DNA of 64,000 nt, taken from NCBI GenBank assembly GCA_036785705.1, contig JAWUZG010000056.1, forward strand, positions 14,206,001 through 14,270,000, given 5' to 3'. Source of the stretch: Acanthornis magna. Its lineage: Eukaryota; Chordata; Aves; Passeriformes; Acanthizidae. Under the pieces are notes generated by a model, which saw only the letters and a list, made by a program, of their open reading frames with translations, searched no databases and was not told the DNA's origin. The translations under genes and the position numbers were made by a program. Shown here piece by piece: positions 38,550 through 50,179 of the stretch (positions are counted from its first letter, which is position 1; each line of letters begins with the position of its first letter).

Positions 38550-41145
38550 AAAATATTAATAATAAAGATAAATGGACAGTAGGAATTATATGTTCCTCCT
38601 TTCCCTCCTAAAATCATAATTAAATCCTGCAGAAGTAGAAATACAGGTGAGTAAGTGTCTCACTCAGGCTTGCTTCACATCCAAACACTGCAACTCTGTC
38701 ACAGGCTGGGCCAAACCTGACCTTTGGATTACCATCACCATTCCAGATGGACATGACCTGAGCCAGAAGGATCCCACTGCTCCCCCAGGGCTGCTTCTTC
38801 AAACAAACTTCAGCATCCACTGTCCAAAGAGACAGAAATGTAATCATCCATGCAGTCTGCGAATAACCCTCAAAATACCTATTCATGCAGCTGAGGATTT
38901 TAAGCCCATGTACTTGATTGTAGTTATCTCAACTTCCACTGATCCCTTTGAGCTTAGATGACCTTAGCAGGGTTACATGGAAGCAAATGGCAGCTCAAAG
39001 AATTAACTTTCAGGTTAACAGTTTTAATTCTGAGCCATCCTTTTTCTTTATCCCTTTCCCCGCAATGTGTAGAAGCAAGCTCTAGTCTAAAGCAGGATCA
39101 GACACAGTCACTCCCCTAAAGCTGTTTTCTCCATGCATGTACCAGACTAAAGAAAAATGCACCCAACTGGTACAGAAGCAGCATTTTTCTTCAGGGTTCC
39201 TTGGTGCAAGTATCAGGTACAAGAATGAAGCTGAAACAGTTTTCACATGTCACCCGACTCAGAGATGAAAGCATATCCTTATCAATATGCACAGTTTGGG
39301 TGTATTTTATTTTTCATGATGTGGCAGTGTAAACAAAAAGCCCACAAACATGCACCAGTAATGTCAATTGGAACATTTGTATTCACTGATTTTCATAACT
39401 GACTTCCTTTCAGGAGGCATTTGTATTAATATATGTTTGATGTTTAGCAAATCTTCCTCTCTGTTCTTCTGATGAAATATTAAATCTGGGTTCTTTTGAA
39501 GACATTTTAGCTGCAGTCTAGTATCTGGCATTCTCTGCAAGCATTTGCAGCCCTAAGCATAACATATAGATAATATCAGTTCTGCTGTTGCTCCAGGAAA
39601 AGAGGTAGCAAAGCTCCCTTCTACTCCAAGGGAGCAGGACCTGACTCTTACAGGGAAATATATTCAGCATAAACCCTCATCTGCTTCTCTCAATTCTTCT
39701 CAAAAGATGTGAATTATTTTCTGCAAATTCACAGAGTCTTTTAACTCATGAGGGAATAGTTTCACTGCAAACATTGGAATGACTTCCCTGGGTTGCATGT
39801 ATAACACAAAGATTATTATCAAAATTTTCATCTGATCCTGAAGATATACCAGTTTACACCAGGAACAGAGCTAACAGAGTTTTGTTTAATTCAACTGCCT
39901 TATTACAGGTCACACAATTGGAGAGCCCTATATTGGGGAAAAAAACAGCATATAAAGTTGGAAGAAGTTCTGCCACTGCCATAAACTGTGAGAGCTATGA
40001 GAAAATAAAAAAAATTTTAAAAAATTAAAAAAAAAAAAAAAAGTGCTGAAAAAAATTTGAGTTGGTCCATAGAATCAGCCCTGAAGACCTGGCACCAACC
40101 CTTCTGACCTGGAGTAAAATCCACTGAGAACAATGTCCTAAGATCAGCCTGGAAAGAATAATCGTGACTTGTGTCAGCAGCAAATTTCATTGGGCACAGC
40201 ATCCTAGCAAAAGGGTGACTGGATTTAGATCATGCCTCTAACCCAAACGTTCCAAATTAGTAACCACAGGGATTTAGTTTATTTCTTGCTGTTTTGCATT
40301 GCTGACAATTTGCACTTCATTTTCTGAACAAATCTATAGTTTGACCAGAGTCCCGTCTTTAGCTTATTATAGAAAGGGAGTTGTGTAACTCAAAAGAGAA
40401 AATGAAGTTGAAAAGGCAGACCAGAGAGGCTGCCCTGCACACACAGACATTTTCTACTACTTCCTGAGAACAGCAGTTCTCAATCCTGGTGGCCTGGCTT
40501 CAGCTAAGCCAAATATTAAACCACACTTGTTAGTTTACTGACTGGAGATTTGTCTCCTTAGCATCTTTCCTTTTTTATTTTTTTTAATTGTTGTTACTCT
40601 GCTTTGCCTGAAAGCTGCAGCATCTCACTGTTTATTATTCCCACTTCAGTCAAACCCTGTCCAAAATTAACACGTTGCGTTCTGCAGCTGCTTTCCAGAT
40701 CCAGTTATGCCAAAATGCAAGGAAATGTAAAATAAACACATGGAAGCTCTTTCAATTAGCACAGAATTTGATCCTGCAAAAGAAATTAAGCAGATAGGCA
40801 GTTTTACCCTGATGAGTAAGCCCAGCCGAACATTTATGAAGTTAATCATCTGTTTAAAGTGAGTGCAGGATCAGGTCCGAGGCGAAAATGAAAAAGCTGC
40901 AGTAACAAGTGTATTTATGTTCTGTATTCCTTCTGGACTTTTATTAAGATCAAAGAGCTCTCTGAAAAGCAGAAAAGCAAATAGGTTGCAGATGAACGAA
41001 CAAAAAAAGTTTCTAAGCAATTACTGATTTAAAGCATCATTTTTCTTTAAAACTGCTAGTTCATGGCTGGCACAAACAAATAACTGCATAAAACTCAGCT
41101 CTGCCTCCTAATTCCTCAAAATTCGTAATAAAAATGAATCAGTAA
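38550..41145. other. non-coding stretch with an A-rich tract
   Basis: No gene recognised. An A-rich low-complexity tract lies at about 40,005-40,043. The phrase 'aggatcaggtccgaggc' near 40,866 resembles a word frequent in ancient amniote repeats, but too little surrounds it for a call. Confidence 0.5.
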
Positions 41146-41149
41146 TTGA

Positions 41150-41205
41150 AAGTCAATGGGAGTTAGGCACCTTTTGTGCCTTTGAAAATCTCCCCCAAAG
41201 CCTTT
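41150..41205. repeat. probable ancient amniote interspersed repeat fragment
   Basis: The sequence 'aaagtcaatgggagttaggc' followed by 'accttttgtgcctttgaaaa' and 'tctcccccaaag' follows a word order I associate with an old dispersed repeat of turtle, crocodile and bird genomes (gggagttaggcacc, cctttgaaaatct). I cannot assign a family name and the edges are unknown. Confidence 0.4.
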
Positions 41206-41349
41206 TCATCTATGCCTTGCTGTTCTCTGCCTGGTTTTTATGAGGGTTTATTAAGAAGTAGCCATTTGAGACTCCAAACACAAAGCAAAAAAAAGGAAAA
41301 AAAAAAGAAAAGAAAAGGCAAAAGTCAATAAAACCAGAAAACTAGTTGG

Positions 41350-41800
41350 TCTGATCAGTGTCAAGTTACATTGTTTTCAACTTGAATTAACTGTAGCCAT
41401 CAATAAAACTATAGAAATGGGGAAGTTGCTGTTATAAATTAATGATTATTTGCCATGAGCTTTAACAGGGCTGTGTGTGCCACATTTTATTGTGATGGTT
41501 TATTCTTATTTGGTACAACAGTAATTGGGTCTTAAACATGATAAAGCATCCTAAAGGCTGCATTGGTAGCAGAGCTGTCTGCAGCAGGTTTTTAACTCTA
41601 GTTAAATAAGGTTAATCAAAGCTAATGAATCTGTTTTATCCATTGCCACAAGTATATAAAAAAAATGTATCACCAGGTGAAGGAGCTAAAATATGAATTG
41701 TTCAACTGTGAACATACATTTTCAGCATGGTAATTCTGCCAGGCCCTTGTTATATATTGGATATCTTAATAGTTTACTGCGCTTGTACATTTGCCATTGG
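41350..41800. promoter_or_regulatory. candidate conserved non-coding element
   Basis: About 450 bp without any repeat, dense in AT-rich transcription-factor-type words: cttgaattaactg near 41,381, taaattaatgatt near 41,435, aggttaatcaaagctaatga near 41,610 (TAAT cores with a TCF/LEF-like TCAAAG) and acaccag-type E-box-like caggtg near 41,675. A short stem (CAAGTT/AACTTG) sits at about 41,361-41,383. The long stop-rich unique tract fits an enhancer; conservation not tested. Confidence 0.4.
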
Positions 41801-41809
41801 GAGAGGAGG

Positions 41810-42835
41810 GGCAAGGGCTGACACTCGCAGAGAAATAGGGAGAACTGTCTTGCAGCCTTCACTGGCAGAATTGCAGTGAAACTGTTGATTTCCCATCCTC
41901 AGAGCAGCCTGGTGTTTATTTTGATGCTTATAAGGAGGCCCAAAATAAGTCCAGCTCGTTTGACCGTGCTCTCATTAAAAACTCAGGCTCCCACAGTGAG
42001 GGATGGAAGGTGCCTGCATCACCTTTGCAGTGTGCAAACCCTGCTCACCTTTCTTTGCTCCCTTTCCACCTTTCCCCAAGCACATCTTAGCATTTTTTGT
42101 AGTTTTGCAGATCTGGGGATGGAGTCAAGAAGAAAAGGGCCAGGACAGTGGATTGGTGTATCTCCATGTTTGCATGCAGGGAGAGAGGGAAGATTTCTGT
42201 TCTGGCCACAGCACAGGACTAGAGAAAATTAATGAGAAAATTAGGGAAAGATTACTACCATCCCACCCTGTCAAGATTTCCCTCCTCTCTCAGTAGCCCC
42301 ATTGATTTCATGTGTAAGCTAAGGTGAAGTCTGGCCCTCAGTGATGCTCAGTCATGGGGTAATACTCTCCATCGGGGGAGGAATTTCCCCGGGTGTCCTC
42401 CAGGCCATCTTTGCCAAGGTGCAAATGCTGCTGCTTGGATTTTGAAGCCAATGGCAGAAGAGACACAGCCCAGTCCCAGCCCTTGTTTCTCCTGAGATTC
42501 CTTTGCAGGAATAGATCAGGAGAGAAACACCGAGCACAGACACTCGGGGCCTGGGCTGGCACTGAGGCATCAAGTGGTGGAAGCAGGAAGAATTCACCCT
42601 GCCTCTGGAACCCTGCAACCTCTGTAACTGCAATCCATGCTTTTTTTGGCTTTACACCTTTTTTTTTTTTTCCCCTTTGGATGAATTTTCGCCTCAAACT
42701 GGGAAAAAATGGTCAGAGCTGCTCAGCAAGGTCAGGCGCGCTAGGTGTCTAGAGCAGGCTAATTAAAAGGAAAAATACCAAAACAAAACAAATTAAAAAA
42801 AATGCAGATTCCTCCATTCTCATCTGCCCGTGACC
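41810..42835. other. non-coding transition into the GC-rich block
   Basis: GC content rises here. Open frames of up to 119 codons appear on both strands at 41,876-42,752 with no recognised domain. A 13-base T run near 42,659-42,671 precedes a C-run. Confidence 0.45.
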
Positions 42836-43355
42836 AGTATCTTCCCAGTTTCAAGATCTGTGGGTGGGGGAGAAGTTAGAAAAGGGCGGCTGATATAAAG
42901 GAAGGCACAGCCTGCTGGAAACACCGAGGGAGGGGAGGCCCAAGGACTAATTGCAGCCTTGATGAGGGAGAGTCCAGCACAGGTTTTGGCACAGCACCCT
43001 CCGAGCAGTCCCCCCTCGCTCCGACGAGCTACAGCACCTCATCTCCCCCATGTTTGATCGCAAGGGAGAAAAAAAAAAAGAGGGAGGAAAAAGCCAAAAC
43101 AAAACCAAAACTAGTTGCAAAATTCAGGGCCTGTTAGGCTTCGGCTAATTAGAAAAAATGGGTTTCTTCCCCCACCCTGTCCTGCTCCCCCTCTTCCCTT
43201 TCTTTCTTCAGCACCTTTTCTTTCAAACATTTAGTCTCAGGAGGGGGAATCCAGCCTCTTGGCTGGGCTGTTTTCAAAACACGCCTTTGAATGCTTCTCC
43301 CTAATTCACGTCTTTTGTTTTTCCGCTTTTGTGTTTGCCAGTTTGACCATATAAC

Positions 43356-43376
43356 GTTATACATCTGGTGTATAGC
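43356..43376 (+). other. short hairpin, 8-bp stem with 5-nt loop
   Basis: GTTATACA pairs with TGTATAGC (one G-U pair) around the loop TCTGG. It lies 21 bases upstream of a second hairpin. Too short alone for a microRNA precursor. Confidence 0.5.
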
Positions 43377-43396
43377 TTGTTGGGGGCTTTCTTTCT

Positions 43397-43436
43397 CCCA
43401 GGGATCCTATGCATTCCCTATAGGACCCTCCTGGGC
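43397..43436 (+). other. short hairpin, about 13-bp stem with 9-nt loop
   Basis: CCCAGGGATCCTAT pairs with ATAGGACCCTCCTGGG around the loop GCATTCCCT, with a bulged A and a small asymmetric bulge. It is stable but shorter than a usual animal microRNA precursor. Function is unknown. Confidence 0.5.
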
Positions 43437-43554
43437 TTCCATTCGAGCTATCGTGTAACATAAAGGGGGCTAAAGCAGGGCCAAGGGATGAAAGCAGGGA
43501 GGAGGCGAGCGAGGGGGGCACTGAAGAGTGCGCCCGACACACACGCATACACAC

Positions 43555-43572
43555 AAAATAAAATAAAATAAG
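43555..43572. repeat. (AAAAT)n short tandem repeat
   Basis: About three and a half copies of a five-base AAAAT unit, just before the G-rich tract. Confidence 0.85.
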
Positions 43573-43574
43573 GC

Positions 43575-43605
43575 GGGGGCCTGGGCTGGGGGGGGTTGGG
43601 GGGGG
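43575..43605 (+). other. G-quadruplex-type motif
   Basis: Four G-runs (5, 3, 8 and 8 G) are separated by loops of two to three bases (ccct-like and tt). This satisfies the usual G3+ four-run pattern. Such motifs are enriched near promoters. Confidence 0.7.
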
Positions 43606-43802
43606 AGAGGAATAAAAAGAGCTGAAAAGAATTCTTTTGCTCTTTCCTTTTCTTCTCGCGCTGTTTCGGCCGGACCCTGCGTCAGGCAGGCACTGGCCCT
43701 CTGTGGGAAAGTGAGGCGGCCACAGAATAGATAACTCATTTGAATTCCGGCGACATATTCGTAAATAAAGCAAAAGTGGTGAAGGGGAGAGGGGCTGGAG
43801 CC

Positions 43803-43830
43803 GGGGGGGTGTGGGGAGGGAGGGACGGGG
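43803..43830 (+). other. second G-quadruplex-type motif
   Basis: Five G-runs of three to seven G lie in 28 bases with one- to three-base loops. The motif is about 200 bp from the first, inside the same CpG-rich segment. Confidence 0.7.
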
Positions 43831-44245
43831 AGCCAGAGGCTGTGGCTGGAGAGAGATGCAAAGCTGCCCCAGCACCCATGGCTGGGACCCCTCTCCCATC
43901 CTGTCTCATCCCCCGAGCACGCAGAGCGGCAGCCCCGACTCCAGCCTGGCCTTTCCCCATCCCATCTCCTTCTGCTGAGAAAACAAGAGTTGGCTGAGCA
44001 AGTCGGATTCTTGCTGGTTTTGGCGACATCCTCTATCGCAGCCGCTGCAGCTGCTTGTGTTTATTGTTGTGGCTGATGCTCCTCATGGAGATGGCCATGG
44101 TGGGGTGCAGGAGCACGGCCAGCCAGGCTCCCCACCGCCCCAGCCCATCCTCTCCCCTGCAGGGATGGCAAAAGGGGGGCATGGCACACCTCCAGGGACC
44201 CCAGATTGTCACCTCAGGAGCTCAGCTGCTCTCCCTGTGCCCATT

Positions 44246-44338
44246 TTAGAGATGGGGAAACTGAGGACTGAGCGAGGTGAAATAGCTCAGTCAATGCCCC
44301 ACCCCAGAGAAGCTGTGTTGAGCTCCAAGTGACAGGCA
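44246..44338 (-). mobile_element. MIR-like CORE-SINE relic
   Basis: The plus strand 'tttagagatggggaaactga' followed by 'ggactgagcgaggtgaaata' and 'gctcagtcaatg' is a diverged form of the antisense MIR core (tttacagatggggaaactga, ggcacagagaggtgaagtga, cttgcccaagg). It sits at the edge of the GC-rich segment. Confidence 0.55.
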
Positions 44339-44553
44339 GGGCTTCCTCCCACCAAGCTGTCCATCTCTTCTCAAAAAAAAAATTAAAAAGAAAAGATAAA
44401 CTTTTGGGCTAAAGGAACTTAAAATCTGGGGTGCAGCTCAGCTTTCCTCCGTGCCCTCTTTAAACACTTGCCTTTGATCCTGGTGGAAAGTGGGGTATTT
44501 TCTGTTTAAATTTGAAGTGTATGCAGTCCTTACATACTTTTTATTTATTATAT

Positions 44554-44740
44554 ATATATCAGATGGTCGCGATTTATGGGGCATTTTAGAATTCAATTGC
44601 ATACATAATTGCCTATAATAAATTTATAGGCAGCTGGACAGGTGCAACCAGTCATACTGTAAACAATAATTGTATATATAAATATATACATGCACACTTG
44701 TAAATATGCATGTGTGCACATACACACATATATAAAGGTA
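44554..44740. repeat. degenerate TA/TG microsatellite zone with a perfect small hairpin
   Basis: TA-rich steps at 44,554-44,562 and alternating TA/CA/TG steps at 44,670-44,737. Between them, 44,611-44,631 forms a hairpin with perfect 8-bp arms (GCCTATAA/TTATAGGC) and a 5-nt loop TAAAT. Confidence 0.7.
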
Positions 44741-44744
44741 AATT

Positions 44745-45825
44745 ATGGATGGAGCATGTTTTTCTCATCTTATGCACCATGGCTGTTGTGACTTGTGCAA
44801 GAAGTTTTAGATGGCATTTATTTTCCTATGCATTGACCAGGCATACACAGGACAGAAGCATATGTTCACCTCCATATACACACTGAGATTCCTCCAAAAA
44901 TCCAAATTAGGTAATCAAGAATAAAAGTTCTACATCTGCAATTAAAACCAAAGTATTTTCCAATTTTTCTTTTGCTAGGTTTCTTTTTTTTTTCCCCTCT
45001 TCTTTTTAAATTATTCTAGACAATGAAAAAGTCACCCTGACATAAAGCATCTGTAAACTGCGCAGAGACTGCATAGGTTACGGAAATTACAGTGGGGACA
45101 GCTTTCTGCCAAAATGAAGTCTGCTTCTGTCACATCACTGTGTGAAACCACAACACTCCAAAATGGAAATTAGCAGAGATTTACAGAGATTCCCCTAAGC
45201 CAGCATCATTGATGTTCGTAAGGGTAGGATTTGGCCCCGAGTGAAAAATCTGATTTATTGAGTCATTGTGACTGAGGAACTTGCGAGCAACTGAAAAACA
45301 TTTCCCTTCAGGGACCACAAACCCAGGCCTCCTTTCTCCTACCACCTCTGCATTAACTATAGTCTCAAAGACCTTTTTCCTTCCCTAAAATTCTGTGAAC
45401 GTGCCAGACTAAATACAGCCCATCCAAACAAGTCTCCAGCAGCCTCAGGAGAGGGCTCCCATCCTGCTTGCCTGGGCAGGGGCAGCAGCTCCTCTCTCGG
45501 GGGCACAGGGCTGCCCTCGGCAGGAGATCCACAGCCTCCACCTCCTCCAAACATTTGCAGCTCTCGGGAGCAGCGGCAGCAGGTGAGAACATGGTGGCTG
45601 CTTAGAAAAATAGCACTTTGCCAATTGAACAACACCCTTTAAAATTTCAGCTATTAACAAGTCTTTACAGAAACAGGAACTGCCAGTAACAAACTTGATT
45701 TCTAATGTCCCCTAGGTAATAATAACTCTCTAATTTGACTGTGTCCCAACTGGCCTTGTGCTGCAGTTATTGCTTGAAGGGGTTGGAAGTGATTTTTTTG
45801 TGTTGCTGCCTTTTATTTTTCTTAG
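44745..45825. other. non-coding stretch, nothing recognised
   Basis: A modestly GC-rich patch at 45,420-45,595 carries overlapping minus-strand frames of 71-92 codons in all three phases. That overlap is itself a sign that none is a gene. Confidence 0.5.
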
Positions 45826-45930
45826 GTTTTTTTCTTTTTTCCTTTTTTTTTTTTTTTTGAGTTGTGTTTTGTTTTCCAGCAAAGAAATTTATTTAAAAAA
45901 AAAAAAAAAAGGAAGGGAAGGTGGGGAAGG
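45826..45930. repeat. T-rich tract facing A-rich tract
   Basis: A T16 run at 45,843-45,858, preceded by CC, faces an A16 run at 45,895-45,910, followed by GG. The arms are separated by 36 bases, so the tract could fold back on itself. It is most simply two low-complexity tracts. Confidence 0.8.
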
Positions 45931-45934
45931 AGAG

Positions 45935-48900
45935 AATGGAGGGCAGCAGGGGAGGACACACATGCGGAAATTTAATGTGAGAGCTGCTCCTTGGAATGAA
46001 GATGTTGGGTTTGGCATGAAGATTGCAATCAGCTGGTTGCTTTGACACTGCTCGAGCCTTTCAGTGACTAAGACAAGCCTGAAGGATTAGGATGTCAAGC
46101 CTGTCCTGTCATCTTCGGGGAGCAGGGGAATGGAAGGAGTTGCCTTTTTTGCTTACGTCTTCACAAGGCCCAGAGGACAGAAACCTTGCTGGTTAATTAA
46201 GGCCAACCTCAGCCCGTCACTGATCAACAAAGTCCTGCTTTTTAAGACAAGTGATGCAGCGGGGCTCCACGGCTAATCACCCTGTGCGGGGAGGAATTTA
46301 TCTCCAGAGGCTTTCCCGTGCACCCCCGGCACCGGGAACGGATGGCTGCACACTTTGGGAAAGCCAGTGGCCTCCTCCCAGGCAGCTGTCAGGCAGAGCA
46401 AAAGGACCTGAAATAAGCTGACTTAAGCAAACCATATTTAACAGGCTAGAGGTAACACCAGGCGTGCATTTCTCCGGCATTGTTGGAGCTGAGGGGAAAT
46501 ATTGGTGCTTATCAAGCAACAGTTCTGGTGGTAGAAAGATGTTGTGCATGTCTTTGCCTCTCTAATTAAGTATGTTGTGCTCCCGAGTGCCAGGTAAAGC
46601 CTGATCAGACAGTGGCAACAGGATGCTGGGGCTTTGGTTGAGTTTTGAGGTACTCTGATGTGTCAGGAGTTTGAAAATTAAGAACTGCCGCAACCACCTG
46701 ATGTAAATAACGCTGACCAGGCTTATTTGTATGAAAAAAAAATTAAAGCCAGTCACTCTTGCTGCAAACTGGTTATGAGGAAATCCAAGAGAAGAGCCTG
46801 CAAGCCTTGCTACAGACAACAAATGTCCATGGGATGTGTCCACACCGAAACATTTTCATTTCCCACATGAATGACCTTTGTCAGGAGGATATAACACAAT
46901 TTCCCAGAGAATAGGCTCGCATGCAAAATAGCTGTTCCTGAGTGGGAACACAAATACTGGGACAAGAGTGAACTTTACATAAACACTGAGAGCAAAACTT
47001 TGCTGGTCTGAAGAGCCAGGAAAAAGAAGGCAGTGGTAGAAAATGAGATTCACTGGAGTAATTTGTATGAATATTCAGTGAGTCTTCCCAGATACAGATT
47101 TCTTCCAGCTTCCTTCATAGTAAACTTAATATCTAAATAATCCAATGCTGCCAATTCCTAAAATAGCTCCTGGAGTCCCAGCTCCTGGAATTGTGTGATT
47201 ATTTGGGAAATTAGCTTCCATTTATTAAAAAAATACATTTCTAAAGCTTATATTTCAGGGAAAGGATGGGAACATGATTTCCAAAGGTTCAAAATGCAAA
47301 ATGTAGATTAAAAGAAATTCAGTGCCTCCAGCCTCATAAAAATAATGTAATATTCAAAACTTTACTATTCAAGTGTTACAACACAGCTCAGAAGGTGGCA
47401 TCATACAACATATGGAAACTTTTCCATCTTATTCATTCTAAGGCTGTAATCTGACAGCAGAAAGGCCACTGTAATGTGTCTCACCTTTGATTATACTGGG
47501 GGAAAAAAAACCCTACAAAAACCCCTTCTAACCCTTCCTATTTCTTCTTGCTACCATTACACAGTGTGCCTGAAGTAATCCCTAGAAACAATCAAAAATG
47601 GAAGTGGTTTTTTTTTGCAAACCTTACTGTCAGCGTTACAGCAAATATACTTTTTCTTCAATTTCTGTTGCCCTTATTTCTATATTCTAGATCTCACTGT
47701 GTCACAAAAAAAGAAAGCAAAACGTGTAGCCTTGCAATAAATGAGGTGAACTACAGAAGCCTCCTGTTCAGGGAGGGAAATCGCTTCCAGTTAAACAAAG
47801 AAATTTAGGGTCTTCTGCTTTTCATGAAAATACCATACATATGGCCTTTGAAATTTGTCACTGAAGAGTGTTTAGCTCTACAGGAAAATTCAGCACTTTA
47901 TAGCATTTCAGCTGCAAGACTCTTGCTTTTTTTTTTCCCTCTCTCTCTTTTTTTTTGGCCTGCAGCCCAATGTGAATGTATGATCACTAGCACAATAGTT
48001 AAACATCTGAGTCGTTTTGAAGTGCCTTCAACATTGCAGTGATGTGATAGGGTTTTTTTTTTTCCTTCAACTAGGCAATTTATGGAAGAAAATCCAGTCT
48101 CCCCCCTAGTGGTGGCGAGGAAAATCCAGCAGGAGCTGGCTGATCGATCCCTAAAAAGCTGCTTTACTGTAAGTGTAGTACCTGTTTCTGCAACCATTCC
48201 TGGTCACTGCAAAGAGCTAGAAAATATGTGGTACCTTTTTTGTTCATGTGTGAATAAGTTATTTCAATAAATTTCTCATGAAGACATAGGTAAAATAAAG
48301 AAAAAGGAAGAAAGAGCCAAATAAAAATAAAACATCATATGAATAAATAAGATAAAATAGCCCATAAACTAAAAAAGAAAGCAAAATATTGATAAAAAAG
48401 GAAAAAGGCTCAAACCACCATGCACAGACCAGGTTGTGATGAGATCCCCCACATAGCAAATGGTTTCTCACTGTAACCACTCACGTGTGGATTTTCAGAT
48501 GGTAAAGGGCTCAGGGGTGCAAGGAGCCATCCTGCATGTCAGTCTAGCCCACACTTATTTCTGCTGCAAATGGATGATGGGCAGCAGCCTGTTTCCTTGG
48601 GACTGCATCACCTCTGGAATGAGACAAAGATCAGAAGCATTTCAGGCAGTAAATGACAGAACCACCCTGAAATCACAAACCACCCAGGAGCTGAGAAGCA
48701 AACCTTTGGCAGAATGAGTCAGGCAAAAGGCTTCCACGAAGGCACCTGGCTTTTGGGTGGGTGTCTTGACCCCTGGCAACTCCCTCACCTCAGCTCTCAT
48801 CTCTCCTTCCCTGTTTGCTCATTAAAAACCTCTAAAAGCCTCATGATTCTTCCCAGCCCAGAACAGGAAAACGCTGGAATTGCTAACATTTTCATGGGCT

Positions 48901-50170
48901 GAGAAAGATATTTCCCATTGAACTCCACCCAGATGTGCAGCCCTTTGCTCTGCGGGGCTGACTAAGGCTCAGTGAAGCCACTAGGAAGAATCCCACAGTA
49001 AATGGCTTTGCCCTCCCCAAAATGTGGCACCATTTTTGTTTATCATTGGCTGCATCCTTTTGCAATTATCTTTGCGAAAGGCGTAACCTATACCCCTGGG
49101 GGCAGGACGGAAAAGCCAGTCATTCCTCAAGCAGCAGGACCTCACAAAGCCTTGCCTCAAGGACATTCCTCTGCCCTGATTCTCTGATGTCTAATAGAGG
49201 TTGTGCTCTCAACCATCTCCTCCATTAGCAGGACTTCTTTCCTCTGCCTGGTGGCTGATCCCCGCAGTGGTTGTGGCAATGGAAGAGCTTGGAGGGCATT
49301 GCTACACTCTGCCAGATACCACTGAAGGCAGATAGAGGTTTCAGGAATTATTGGAGAGGCTTAAAATAGAAAAACAGCAATGAAAAAACTAAAAGGATTA
49401 TGGCCACATAGATGCTCTTTCCTAGGAAATGAGGCTCAGGAAAGAGGAAGAAAGGTTTTCCTCTAAAGCTGTGGCCTGAATTTTTAATTCAGTTGCTGTC
49501 AGCCAGCTCTTCAGCACCTAGAAAAAGCTGGTGGAAGGACAGATAAATGTACCAAACCCTGTGGTCATTAGCTCCTGGGTGAAATGTCCCTGTCCCTTCA
49601 CACTGGGAGAAAGGGATCACATCTTCTGTCCTCGGTGAGCCAAGTTTGAGTGGCCAAAGCTGCCCCTGACCGTCCTTATGCTGCAGGAGATGGAGCAGAT
49701 GAAAAAAAAGCCTCCTCCAGCTCTTAGGATAACCCCAAACTTTCCTGCTCTGTGAAGTTTAGTCCTGCTGCTACCAGCTGGACTGTGCTACCGTGCTGCT
49801 CCGCTTTCCAGATTGAAAACATGCTCGCAGGAAGGCTGTGGTAAACACGAGGCCATATGCAGAGTGTCAGCTCGTTCCTCTGTCACTGTGGTTCTGCTAT
49901 TTGGAGGCAACTGGAGCTGGGTTGGAGCCCTGCAAAATCCACCTGCCTCGGTGCCATAAGCTGTGAGGAGAAATGTGAAGTTTTCCTTCTGCTCACCTTT
50001 GATACACAGTCTTTCCTATGCGTTTGTCTAAGTCCTGCTGGTGTGGCATGGAAGACTTGATGGAGTAATTTTCCCTCAGGAATTTTTGCCTGGATTCAAG
50101 GCTCTCTGGGTGCCATCAATGCTACACAAAACTTTTAGCTAGCTTTATATTTTTATGTACATAAAAAATC
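45935..50170. other. non-coding stretch, nothing firmly recognised
   Basis: About 4 kb without an identifiable repeat or gene. The segment 46,180-46,330 keeps some CpGs and looks unique. Pyrimidine tracts occur at 47,928-47,957 and 48,051-48,066. The open frames are all 100 codons or shorter and unsupported. Confidence 0.5.
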
Positions 50171-50179
50171 CATTCCAGA

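Larger units (their letters stand above)
42840..44060. promoter_or_regulatory. GC/CpG-richest segment; candidate promoter or regulatory island
   Basis: This is the only long stretch with clear CpG retention. By eye I count about 27 CpGs between roughly 43,440 and 44,045, several of them clustered (tctcgcgctg, tttcggccgga, attccggcgaca). It also has long G-runs on the plus strand and C/T-rich patches. No domain is recognised in the overlapping frames (up to 180 codons, minus strand, proline/serine-rich because of composition). A promoter of a non-coding RNA, a 5' exon of an unrecognised gene, or a GC-rich enhancer are all possible. Confidence 0.4.

Noticed and set aside
43357..43899. 180-codon proline/serine-rich frame, minus strand
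   Set aside because: Its composition follows directly from the GC-rich, G-run-bearing DNA. It starts and ends without supporting signals.
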